56,521 bases of DNA. It comes from JAZUOT01 sp045604805 (GTDB lineage Bacteria > Bacillota > Clostridia > Oscillospirales > Acutalibacteraceae). The notes below the pieces were generated by a model. It was given only the letters and a program-made list of their open reading frames with translations. It did not search any database and was not told where the DNA came from. Of the stretch, positions 10,951-18,862 are shown in pieces. Position numbers and translations under genes: made by a program. Every line of letters starts with the position of its first letter. Within the stretch, counting starts at the first letter, position 1. The stretch lies in assembly GCA_045604805.1 (NCBI GenBank), contig JAZUOT010000005.1, positions 1 through 56,521 of the forward strand, written 5' to 3'.

Positions 10951-11821
10951 TCCCTATTTCTGCCGATATTTGTGTAGGTGTATTTGCATCAGATCCGTTT
11001 CTCCCATCAATCTTAGCCAAAAAGTTTATAAATTCGGAATACGAAAAGAAGACTCCTTCATAGTATTCAGCCCATGCGTTTAGATCTTCCCGTAACTCTT
11101 CTTCGTTAAAACAAATTGCAGCATCTTTAACGGTTTTAGCTGCGTACAAGTTACAAACTTTCTTGATGAACACATCATTATCTGTAAGATCACTAATAGC
11201 TGCAGAGCTACATAAGTTCAAAGCAGCAATAGCAGTTTCATCTCCTTGGCTAGCATCTTCTTCCATTATACGTCTTTCTATGATATCCAATCTGTCTTTC
11301 ACCATTTGGTATGGATATATTTTTAATACTCTAATAAACCACTCTTTTGGATTTTTTACTACGCTTTGTATATTATCATTTGCAACGTCGTAGAAATTCA
11401 TTGGCTGTCTCCCAGCTTCCACTTCAGCCTCAGCTACAGCTAAACGTCTCTCAGCCGCAAACGCAGGCTCAACCGCAAACGAAGTCGTACACTCAGCCAC
11501 AGGCGTAACCAAAAACTTAGCCGCAGCTAGCCCCACTGTTGGAAGCTTTCCAGGATTTCTACCCCCCAGCGTTTGTTCTTCCTTTTTCTTTTTCTCCTCC
11601 CCTTCATATAGCCTTCTTCTCTTCATCCCCCCAGCAACCTTCTCCAGCTGCTCCATACCAAGACATGATGAATGCTCAGAATTTTTGTTAAGGCTTTGTT
11701 TTATTTCCTCTAATTCGCTTTCGCTTATTTCTATCCCTAAGGCCTTTAGCCTTTCCATAGATTCTTCTTTATCTCTACAGTCTACAAGATATCTTAGCTT
11801 ATCTTTTATATTTTGAATCAT
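10928..11821 (-). CDS. Double-glycine leader protein A (Nif11-like leader, large unknown cargo)
   Basis: The 297-residue product starts at the ATG behind GAGGGG (an ATG five codons upstream has no ribosome site). Residues 1-65 form a Nif11-like leader: an amphipathic helix with a DCRDKEE motif, LGIEISESELEEIKQSL, then LGMEQLEKVAGG ending at Gly64-Gly65, the usual cut site of peptidase-containing ABC exporters. The remaining 232 residues are not a short peptide. They comprise a basic linker, an Ala/Glu-rich stretch (about 90-135) and a mostly helical domain with no family I recognise. The leader is almost identical to that of the next gene upstream; the cargo is not. The last codons overlap an IS1-like remnant, so the natural C-terminus may have been altered. 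Confidence 0.7.
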   Translation of the reverse strand: MIQNIKDKLRYLVDCRDKEESMERLKALGIEISESELEEIKQSLNKNSEHSSCLGMEQLEKVAGGMKRRRLYEGEEKKKKEEQTLGGRNPGKLPTVGLAAAKFLVTPVAECTTSFAVEPAFAAERRLAVAEAEVEAGRQPMNFYDVANDNIQSVVKNPKEWFIRVLKIYPYQMVKDRLDIIERRIMEEDASQGDETAIAALNLCSSAAISDLTDNDVFIKKVCNLYAAKTVKDAAICFNEEELREDLNAWAEYYEGVFFSYSEFINFLAKIDGRNGSDANTPTQISAEIGSVKKEDM

Positions 11822-11870
11822 AGTAACCCCTCTCATTCTTTATGATATACATCAAAACCAACCATTTTTA

Positions 11871-11899
11871 ATGGTACTACGACTAGCAATACCAGTCAA
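11871..11899 (-). promoter_or_regulatory. Promoter of leader protein A
   Basis: On the minus strand TTGACT (11894-11899), 17-bp spacer, TACCAT (11871-11876), about 50 bp before the start. The gene therefore probably has its own transcript, separate from leader protein B upstream. Confidence 0.55.
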
Positions 11900-11985
11900 G
11901 TCAAGAGAAAAAGAGGAAGGATAAGTGAAAGTAGGAAAAACAGCGTTTTAATTTCTAGATTTTAGTCTATTGATACAGGGGGCTC

Positions 11986-13947
11986 TTAAATTTCTGCTTG
12001 GCTCTTTGCGTAGCAGCTATATTGTAGCAATCTGCAGGCTTTTATTTTTTGATCTTCGGCGTCTTTAATCTTTCCTATCCGTTTGAATAGCTCTGAGGCT
12101 TTTTGGTGTCTCTCTGCGGCAGCTTCACGATCCTTTGCCAGTCCGAATTGCTGTCCGGCGATTTTGAATAGCTCTGCGGCGGCTCCACAATCCCCTAACT
12201 CATATAATAATATTTTTGCGGCTAGTGAGTATCGAAATGCGGCGGCTTTACGTTTTTTTGCCTGTTTTAATAGCTCTGCGTCTTCTTTGTTCCACTGTGC
12301 TGCGATTCTGTATAGCTCTACCTTCATTCTGCGTAGCCTTTCGACGGTTATGTGTAGCTGTGTGGTTGCGAAGAATGTAGGATGTCCTTCAGTTACTCTT
12401 AATACTGCGGCTTTTTCTTCTAAATTACCGGCGGCGGCACCTAAATAATTTGCGGCGTCACTTAAATAATCTGCGGCTAATGAGTATGAGTATCCCAGTG
12501 CATATTCTTCCAGTCTGGATTGATCTGCGATGGTTCGGATTAGCTGTGCGATGGTTATGTATTGATTTACGATGGTTGGGATTAGCTGATCGGCAAATAT
12601 ATACTCTTCTGCCTGGTTGAATTGATCGACGGCTTCTTTGTGTAGACGTATGGCGAATTTGTATTGCTCTACGGCGGCTTTATAATTCCCTTTATTTGCG
12701 AATTGTATTGCGAGGTTTGAAGATAGCTCTGCGCCGAGTATGTATTGATTTGCGGCGTCTGCAGGCTCATCTGCCTGTTCTGATAGCTCTGCGGCGAGTT
12801 CGAATAGCTCTACGGCATCTTCACATCTTCCTGACAGTTTGAATTGCTGTGCGGCTTTTAAGAGTGCCTCTACGGCGGGTTCAAATTTTCTTTCCTGTTT
12901 GAATAGCTCTGAGGCGGTTATGTATAGATCTGCGGCGGTTAGATGATACTCTTCACGTTCTAATGGATCTGCTTGAGCTGCGGCAACTGTGAAACAATCT
13001 GCGGCGTCCATGCATTCCCATGCGGCGCTTCCAAAATTTTCTGCATCTACGCATATCATTACGGAATATGAGTGTACCTCTGCGGCGGTTGTAAACTTTC
13101 TTGCCCGTCCGAATAGATTTGCGGCGACTGAGTATTCAAATTCGGCGTCTTCAAGATTTCCTGCACCTACAAATAGCCTTGCGGCGACTAAGTGTACCTT
13201 TGCGGCTTCTTCATCATGTCCTTTCTCTTTGATTTCCCGTGCGATGTACATGAGTTTCTGTGCGACGTTTTCGTATTGATCTGTGGTGTTTGTCTGATTT
13301 TCTTCCCGTTCGAGTATCCATGTGGCGACTGAGTATAGCATTTCGGCGGTTTCATGATGTCCTTCCCCTTCGAGTATCACTGCGACGTCTCTGAGTTGCT
13401 CTTCGGTGATTGAGTGTCGCTCTGCGGCGGTTATGTGTTGCACTACCTCAGACTGTGGTGCTTTTGGTGCTTTTCCTGTTTCATCTACCTCACGCCGTTG
13501 TTCTACTGGTACCACTGCTGCTTCTGGTACTCCTGTTCCAGCTACACCAGGCTGTGGTGCTTCTCCTGTTCCAGCTACACCAGGCTGTGGTGCTTCTCCT
13601 GTTCCAGCTACCTCACGCCGTTGTTCTACTGGTACCACTGCTGCTTCTGGTACTCCTGTTCCAGCTACACCAGGCTGTGGAAATACCCCCCCCGCTGGGT
13701 GGTGTTCGTTTTCATTTTTCTCCTTCCCTTCATTTTGCCTAAATCTCTTCGTTCCCCCAGCAACCTTCTCCAGCTGCTCCATGCCAAGACATGATGAATG
13801 TCCAGAATTTTCGTTAAGGCTTTGTTTTATTTCCTCTAATTCGCTTTCGCTTATTTCTATCCCTAAGGCCTTTAGCCTTTCCATAGCTTCCTCTTTATCT
13901 CTACAGTCTACAAGATATCCCAGTTTGTTTTTCGTTCCTTTAAACAC
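11986..13947 (-). CDS. Double-glycine leader protein B with TPR/SNAP-like helical repeat cargo
   Basis: The 653-residue product starts at GTG behind AAGGAGGG. The leader (1-65) has DCRDKEEAMERL, LGIEISESELEEIKQSL and LGMEQLEKVAGG with Gly64-Gly65, nearly the same as leader protein A. A low-complexity linker (about 85-170) repeats VAGTGEAPQPG and PEAAVVPVEQRREV. From about 175 to the end it is alpha-helical with a 35-42-residue period; recurring AAELF..AG..F.LA/..AAE..Q.AS-type units resemble TPR or alpha-SNAP repeats, about ten in all. Such repeats normally bind proteins. No signal peptide or membrane span is seen, so the leader is the only export signal. The partner and the exporter are not in the window. 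A role in interaction with another cell is conjecture. Confidence 0.75.
   Translation of the reverse strand: MFKGTKNKLGYLVDCRDKEEAMERLKALGIEISESELEEIKQSLNENSGHSSCLGMEQLEKVAGGTKRFRQNEGKEKNENEHHPAGGVFPQPGVAGTGVPEAAVVPVEQRREVAGTGEAPQPGVAGTGEAPQPGVAGTGVPEAAVVPVEQRREVDETGKAPKAPQSEVVQHITAAERHSITEEQLRDVAVILEGEGHHETAEMLYSVATWILEREENQTNTTDQYENVAQKLMYIAREIKEKGHDEEAAKVHLVAARLFVGAGNLEDAEFEYSVAANLFGRARKFTTAAEVHSYSVMICVDAENFGSAAWECMDAADCFTVAAAQADPLEREEYHLTAADLYITASELFKQERKFEPAVEALLKAAQQFKLSGRCEDAVELFELAAELSEQADEPADAANQYILGAELSSNLAIQFANKGNYKAAVEQYKFAIRLHKEAVDQFNQAEEYIFADQLIPTIVNQYITIAQLIRTIADQSRLEEYALGYSYSLAADYLSDAANYLGAAAGNLEEKAAVLRVTEGHPTFFATTQLHITVERLRRMKVELYRIAAQWNKEDAELLKQAKKRKAAAFRYSLAAKILLYELGDCGAAAELFKIAGQQFGLAKDREAAAERHQKASELFKRIGKIKDAEDQKIKACRLLQYSCYAKSQAEI
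13485..13685. repeat. Coding tandem repeat in leader protein B linker
   Basis: A block of about 58 bp (TTCTACTGGTACCACTGCTG onward, 13500-13557) recurs almost exactly at 13622-13681, with a 27-bp GCTACACCAGGCTGTGGTGCTT unit repeated between. It encodes PQPGVAGTG and VPEAAVVPVEQRREV repeats. It also produces spurious open frames on the plus strand. Confidence 0.85.
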
Positions 13948-14201
13948 AACTAACCCTCCTTTTAATATCTACAAATCCAAAAAGATCATTTTTTGTGATA
14001 TATCTCCCTACCATAAAAATCAAGGATTATATTGGAATTTTTTTTATTTACAGTTTTCCTTATAACTTGCTTAGCTTTGCCAATATATTCTCTTCATCAA
14101 AAAATCCTATCTGTTTTTTTCCTCTTCAAGCTTTTCTGTTTCTACTATACCACATACTACTTTTCTTCCAGAGTTTTTAGAGGTACCCAATATTATTTAG
14201 G

Positions 14202-15080
14202 TTAATAAATTACTTTTTTCTTGTATTTATTGATAGTCGATACAAAATAATAGTAGTTAAAATCTACTTCTTTTTCTATACCATCTAATAGACCTGTTTC
14301 TGTATATTGCCACATAGTATAGTTATTTTTATAGGTGCATTCAGGCGTATACTGCGCAACCCATAAATCGTACTTAGATATACGTTTGTAGTCAAATTTT
14401 GATTCCATAAAATCTATGTATGAATAAATCATTGGGATATATCCGGCTTTCTTTATTTCTTCACAAAAAGTCACAGCCATATCAGTTAATTCCTCTTTAC
14501 TTAGACTCTTATGCTCATCTTCCTCTATGTCATAAGCAACCGGCAATTGAATATCATAGCCCTTGATAGCTTTCAAACAAAACTGAGCTTCTTTTTTTGC
14601 TTCTTCTACGTTCATAGCATAGCAATAATGATATACCCCTACTTTCAATCCTGCTTTTTGAGCATTATCAATGTTTTCCTTAAACTTAGAGTCTATTTGC
14701 TGGGGATATAGTTTATATCCATAACTAGAACGTATCATAGCAAGTCTTATCCCTTGTGCATACACAGCGTCCCAGTTTATGTCTTTCTGATACTTAGAAA
14801 CATCTATAGCTTTCATAGATTTTTGTAAAGTGCCATCTTCGTTAAAACAATAGATTCTACCGTTTATTTTTTGCCAGCCGGTTAATCTTTCCCCTCCATT
14901 AGTCTCGTAATATATGTTTGAATTAGAATCTCTGTGCCAATTTTTTTCATTTTGGTCATATATATTCATGTACCAATATAAAATTGAAATAGCAACTAGA
15001 AAAAACACAATGCCAAACAGAATATATTTAAATAATCGATTTTTATTTTTTCTTTTACTGTGTCCGCTACGGTATTTCAT
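14202..15080 (-). CDS. Membrane-anchored GH25 lysozyme (muramidase)
   Basis: GH25 enzymes cut the MurNAc-GlcNAc bond of peptidoglycan. The 292-residue product has a basic N-terminus and one membrane span (about 17-38), then a cell-wall-binding-like repeat (GWQKINGRIYCFNEDGTLQ, 68-86), then the GH25 domain from KAIDVSKYQ (Asp93) with the catalytic pair Asp184 and Glu186 in VAYDIEED. It ends WQYTETG...EVDFNYYYF, as in the family. Start ATG follows AGAGGA. It is divergent from the MecA-like gene. A housekeeping wall-remodelling role is likely; there is no phage context. Confidence 0.88.
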   Translation of the reverse strand: MKYRSGHSKRKNKNRLFKYILFGIVFFLVAISILYWYMNIYDQNEKNWHRDSNSNIYYETNGGERLTGWQKINGRIYCFNEDGTLQKSMKAIDVSKYQKDINWDAVYAQGIRLAMIRSSYGYKLYPQQIDSKFKENIDNAQKAGLKVGVYHYCYAMNVEEAKKEAQFCLKAIKGYDIQLPVAYDIEEDEHKSLSKEELTDMAVTFCEEIKKAGYIPMIYSYIDFMESKFDYKRISKYDLWVAQYTPECTYKNNYTMWQYTETGLLDGIEKEVDFNYYYFVSTINKYKKKVIY

Positions 15081-15142
15081 TTTTTATAGTCCTCTATTCT
15101 TAATCTCAAAATTAAATTTTACCCCACACCGTATAAAATATC

Positions 15143-15171
15143 ATAATACAGATATAAAAAAGTACTTTCAA
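15143..15171 (-). promoter_or_regulatory. Promoter of the GH25 lysozyme gene
   Basis: Minus strand TTGAAA (15166-15171), 17-bp spacer, TATTAT (15143-15148), in the 107-bp divergent intergenic region. Confidence 0.6.
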
Positions 15172-15187
15172 TAAGAGGAGATTTTAA

Positions 15188-15733
15188 GTGCTAATAGAAA
15201 ACAATAACAATAAGATAATTGTTCATCTAAGTGAAAAAGATATGGACAACTATGATATAAGCGTTTTAGACTTGGATTTTAGGACAGAAAAAGCTTTGGC
15301 TTTGATCGAAGAATGGTTAATAATCGCTGGTAGTAAATATGACTTATATGATAGAAACAATAGGATTACAATAAAGTCTTTTCTGAAAGAAGATGAAATA
15401 ATTGTAGAAATAACTTTTTTGGAATTTTCAAGGAAAAATTCCTATAGACTAATTTCTATTGACCAAATAAAAATAAAAAACGATTTTAAAATATTTGAAT
15501 TTATAAGCGAAAATGATCTAAAAGATTTATTAGTAAATATAAGAAAATTTGCACCTAAACTGAATTTTTTTACATACTGTTGTAAAAAAAAATATTACCT
15601 GCTGCTGACTGTACTTTACATACCAAAAAATTTTAAAAAACTTTTCTCAGAATATTGTACCTACAAGGGAAATAATAAACTCTTACTTGCCAAAATCATA
15701 GAACATGGTGACATGATTCATACAACGATATAG
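15188..15733 (+). CDS. MecA-like adaptor protein
   Basis: MecA proteins deliver substrates to ClpC. The 181-residue product begins at GTG behind AGAGGAG. The N-terminal part (KIIVHLSEKDMDNYDIS, then a helix ALALIEEWLIIAG and the strand pair NRITIKSFLKEDEIIVEITF) and the C-terminal part (F.F.SENDLKDLL, the KKYYLLLTV strand, final EHGDMI) match the order of conserved features in MecA/YpbH. Sequence similarity by eye is moderate and the acidic linker is short. A ClpC gene is not in the window. Confidence 0.6.
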   Translation: MLIENNNNKIIVHLSEKDMDNYDISVLDLDFRTEKALALIEEWLIIAGSKYDLYDRNNRITIKSFLKEDEIIVEITFLEFSRKNSYRLISIDQIKIKNDFKIFEFISENDLKDLLVNIRKFAPKLNFFTYCCKKKYYLLLTVLYIPKNFKKLFSEYCTYKGNNKLLLAKIIEHGDMIHTTI

Positions 15734-15818
15734 GATTTCCATAGCAAACGTATGTAAAATAAAAAATTTGACTTCAATAAATTTGGTGTGTATCCGTAAA
15801 AAAAAATCCTTTATTTAT

Positions 15819-15847
15819 TTGCCTCATATAGTCCACTTTGCTATAAT
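15819..15847 (+). promoter_or_regulatory. Promoter of the tmk-recN-uvrBA gene run
   Basis: TTGCCT (15819-15824), 17-bp spacer, perfect TATAAT (15842-15847), about 40 bp before tmk. No terminator is obvious until after the CAT-like gene, so the seven genes to 26113 could share it. Confidence 0.7.
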
Positions 15848-15886
15848 TTATAGTTATTATTCATGCAGTTGGTGGTGCAATAAAAT

Positions 15887-16549
15887 ATGGGAAGGTTAAT
15901 TGTTTTAGAAGGTCTAGATGGCAGTGGTAAAGCCACACAAACACAGCTTTTATATGAATTTCTTCAGAAAAAATACAAGACAATCAAACTCACATTTCCA
16001 GACTATGCTAGTGAATCATCGGCACTTGTAAAGATGTACTTAAATGGTGAAATATGCGAAAAATCAGATGAAATTAATGCATATGCAGCTAGTTCATTTT
16101 TCAGTGTAGATAGATATGTAAGTTTCATGAGCAAATGGAAACACAGCTACGAACAAGGCGATATAATCCTGACCGACAGATACACAACTTCTAACCAAAT
16201 ATATCAAACAGCAAAACTTCCCAAAGATGCTTGGAATGATTTTTTGAATTGGTCTAAGGATTTTGAGTATAGTAAACTATCTTTACCAAAGCCCGACTTG
16301 GTTGTATATCTTGATATGCCAATAGAAATTTCTCAAAAACTTATGTCTGTTCGTTATAATGGCAATAATGATAAAAAGGATATCCACGAAGCTGATGTAG
16401 AATTTTTACACAAATGTCAAGAAGCTGCATATTACTGCAAACACACACTTGGCTGGGAAGTAGTTAACTGTTGTAAAAATAATAATATCAGAAGCATCAA
16501 TGATATCCACAAAGACATCGCAAACATAGTTAACAAATTCCTAAAGTAG
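15887..16549 (+). CDS. tmk: Thymidylate kinase family protein
   Basis: It phosphorylates dTMP to dTDP. The 220-residue product has the P-loop GLDGSGKAT (residues 9-17), the base-binding FPDYAS, DRYVSF and the DRYTTSNQIYQ substrate motif, and a C-terminal lid. The residue after the P-loop Lys is Ala where Ser/Thr normally coordinates magnesium; a Thr follows it. I believe GKAT occurs in some clostridial members, so the protein may still be active. It is the first gene of a long plus-strand run. Confidence 0.85.
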   Translation: MGRLIVLEGLDGSGKATQTQLLYEFLQKKYKTIKLTFPDYASESSALVKMYLNGEICEKSDEINAYAASSFFSVDRYVSFMSKWKHSYEQGDIILTDRYTTSNQIYQTAKLPKDAWNDFLNWSKDFEYSKLSLPKPDLVVYLDMPIEISQKLMSVRYNGNNDKKDIHEADVEFLHKCQEAAYYCKHTLGWEVVNCCKNNNIRSINDIHKDIANIVNKFLK

Positions 16550-16565
16550 GGAGTATAATTAATAA

Positions 16566-17108
16566 ATGATTTATTTGTTTTTAGCAGAAGGCTTTGAGGA
16601 AATAGAAGCAATTACAGTTTTAGATATATTGCGTAGGGCCGAAATTGATATAAAATCAGTAAGCTTATCCTCATCTTTAAATGTAAAAGGAGCCCATTCT
16701 ATCGTAGTTTCAGCAGACATAAGCTCATCTGATTTAGATATGGAAAATATAGAAATGGTAATTTTGCCAGGAGGTATGCCCGGTACCAAAAATCTGTTTA
16801 ATTCTCAGCTGGTGAAAGATTGTATTTCTCACTGTATAGAAAATGATTTAAGAGTAGCGGCTATATGTGCAGCTCCTATTGTACTAGGCAAATTGGGCTG
16901 CTTAAAAAACAAAAAAGCAACTTGTTTTCCCGGCTTTGAAAATGATCTAATCGGAGCTGAACTTGTAAATTCACCTTGCCTTACAGATAAAAATATTACC
17001 ACTGCAAACGGCCCTGGCTCTGCTACTAAATTTGCACTTGAGATAGTTTCCCTACTAAAAGGAAAAGAACTTGCCGCAGAAATATCAAAATCAATGCAAG
17101 TAATATAA
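16566..17108 (+). CDS. DJ-1/YajL/PfpI family protein
   Basis: The 180-residue product has the DJ-1 fold landmarks: an N-terminal LAEGFEEIEA with the conserved Glu, the LPGGMPGT loop, and the nucleophile Cys in the elbow AAICAAP (about residue 101), followed by the NGPGSATKFAL helix. Family members act in glyoxalase, chaperone or deglycase-type protection; the exact activity cannot be read. It is 16 bp after tmk. Confidence 0.88.
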   Translation: MIYLFLAEGFEEIEAITVLDILRRAEIDIKSVSLSSSLNVKGAHSIVVSADISSSDLDMENIEMVILPGGMPGTKNLFNSQLVKDCISHCIENDLRVAAICAAPIVLGKLGCLKNKKATCFPGFENDLIGAELVNSPCLTDKNITTANGPGSATKFALEIVSLLKGKELAAEISKSMQVI

Positions 17109-17153
17109 ATTTATGAATTTCCTTTCGAAACTTCAGAAAGAAATGATAACTTT

Positions 17154-18809
17154 ATGATCACTCAACTTTATATTGAAAATGTAGCCGTTATCGAAAAGGC
17201 TTTTATAGATTTTGGTAAAGGTTTCACCGTCATAACAGGTGAAACCGGAGCTGGGAAATCCATATTGATAGATTCTATAAACGCCATACTCGGCCAAAGG
17301 GCAAAACGAGATATGGTGAGATCCAAAGCAGATAAAGCCGTGGTTATAGCAAGCTTTGATGACATCCCCAATAGCATAAAAGATAAACTTCAAAATTTGG
17401 ATTTTGATTATGAAAATTTAATCATACAAAGGAACATAACTTGCGATGGTAAAAGCACTTGCCGTATCAATGATAGGCCTGTTTCCCTTTCTGTTCTGAA
17501 AGAAATAGCTCATGAGCTCATAAATATAAACGGCCAAAATGAAAGTTTTGAGCTTTTAAATACAGATAAACATATTCATTACTTGGATGGCCTCGGAGAT
17601 TATAATGAATTGCTTATTTCCTATAGAAATGTATATTCAGAACTCTTAAAAAAAAGAGCGAAACTCCAAGCGATATTAGTAGATGATTCTCAGAAATTAC
17701 GAGAAATCGATCTTCTGAAATATCAAATACAAGAATTAGAAAATGCAAATTTCACCGCAAATGAACCAGAAGAACTAGAACAAAGGCGAAATATTTTAAC
17801 AAACAGCGAAAAAATTTCATTTTCCCTGAATGAAGTGCACGATTTGCTCAACGGCAATGAGGAGTCTAATGGTGTATTGCCATCTTTACAAACTGCTCTG
17901 ACACAGCTTGATAAAGCTTCTGTTTATATGGATAGCTTAAATGAAATATCTACTCGCTTGGACAACATTTTTTATGAACTTAAAGATTGTTGTGATGAAC
18001 TACGTGATATAAAAGAAAGCATAGAATATTCCCCCGAAGAGCTAAATGAAATAGAACAACGACTAGATCTTTTTTCAAAGCTCTCTAGAAAGTACGGTTC
18101 TACTGTAGAGGAACAGTCTAAATTTTTATCAAATAGTAAATCTCGTTTGGATGAGATTGAATTAAGCGAGCAGAACCGTCAGAAAATCACTGAGGAACTC
18201 GCAGAACTTGAAAAAGACGCTCAAAAATTAGCGTTTGAAATTAGCCGCAAACGCAAAGAAACAGCCTTGATTTTTGCTGAAAAAGTAAAGGCAGAACTTA
18301 AATTTCTGGATATGCCTAAAGTATGCTTTCGTATAAAACAAGAGCTTTCTGATTTAAATAAAAATGGCTGTGACAACATAACTTTTGAAATATCTGTAAA
18401 TCCTGGTGAAAGCCCTAAACCTCTCTCAAAAGTAGCTTCAGGTGGTGAACTTTCGCGTATAATGCTAGCTATAAAAACCGTTATCACCAACGATAATGAA
18501 AATGCCACTCTCATATTTGATGAAATAGACGCCGGCATAAGCGGTAGCACTTCAGAAAAAGTAGGGCTAAAACTTAAAGAACTTTCGAAAAAACGTCAGC
18601 TTATGTGCGTTACACACTCGGCACAGATAGCAAGTCTTGCTGATGAACATTTTTTAATCAGCAAGGAAATAAATGATGACAAAACATATACACATATATC
18701 TTCTCTGGATTTCGAAGGTAGAAAAAAAGAAATTGCTAGGATAATCAGCGGTGTGCACATCACAGAAATAAACTTAAAAAATGCCGAAGAAATGTTGCGC
18801 AACAGATAA
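17154..18809 (+). CDS. recN: DNA repair protein RecN
   Basis: RecN is an SMC-like ATPase acting on double-strand breaks. The 551-residue product has Walker A GETGAGKS (29-36), a central pair of coiled coils (about 150-375), the ABC signature SGGELSR and Walker B LIFDEIDAGISG near the C-terminus. Length is normal. The start at 17154 is forced by a stop just upstream. It is followed by the amylase gene and uvrBA, which keeps DNA repair genes together. Confidence 0.95.
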   Translation: MITQLYIENVAVIEKAFIDFGKGFTVITGETGAGKSILIDSINAILGQRAKRDMVRSKADKAVVIASFDDIPNSIKDKLQNLDFDYENLIIQRNITCDGKSTCRINDRPVSLSVLKEIAHELININGQNESFELLNTDKHIHYLDGLGDYNELLISYRNVYSELLKKRAKLQAILVDDSQKLREIDLLKYQIQELENANFTANEPEELEQRRNILTNSEKISFSLNEVHDLLNGNEESNGVLPSLQTALTQLDKASVYMDSLNEISTRLDNIFYELKDCCDELRDIKESIEYSPEELNEIEQRLDLFSKLSRKYGSTVEEQSKFLSNSKSRLDEIELSEQNRQKITEELAELEKDAQKLAFEISRKRKETALIFAEKVKAELKFLDMPKVCFRIKQELSDLNKNGCDNITFEISVNPGESPKPLSKVASGGELSRIMLAIKTVITNDNENATLIFDEIDAGISGSTSEKVGLKLKELSKKRQLMCVTHSAQIASLADEHFLISKEINDDKTYTHISSLDFEGRKKEIARIISGVHITEINLKNAEEMLRNR

Positions 18810-18862
18810 GATTTTTCTATTTTATCATATTTTTCTAAATTGGAAGGAAATGGTGAAAAATT

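Noticed and set aside
13406..14065. Three overlapping long plus-strand frames opposite leader protein B
   Set aside because: They read the complement of the repeat linker and leader, with Cys/Ser-rich unnatural composition. The minus-strand frame has a strong ribosome site and recognisable domains.
14160..14200. TTTTTAGAGGTACCCAAT resembling the outer end of the IS5 tails
   Set aside because: Only about 15 bases match loosely and no transposase sequence adjoins it, so it was not called as an IS end.
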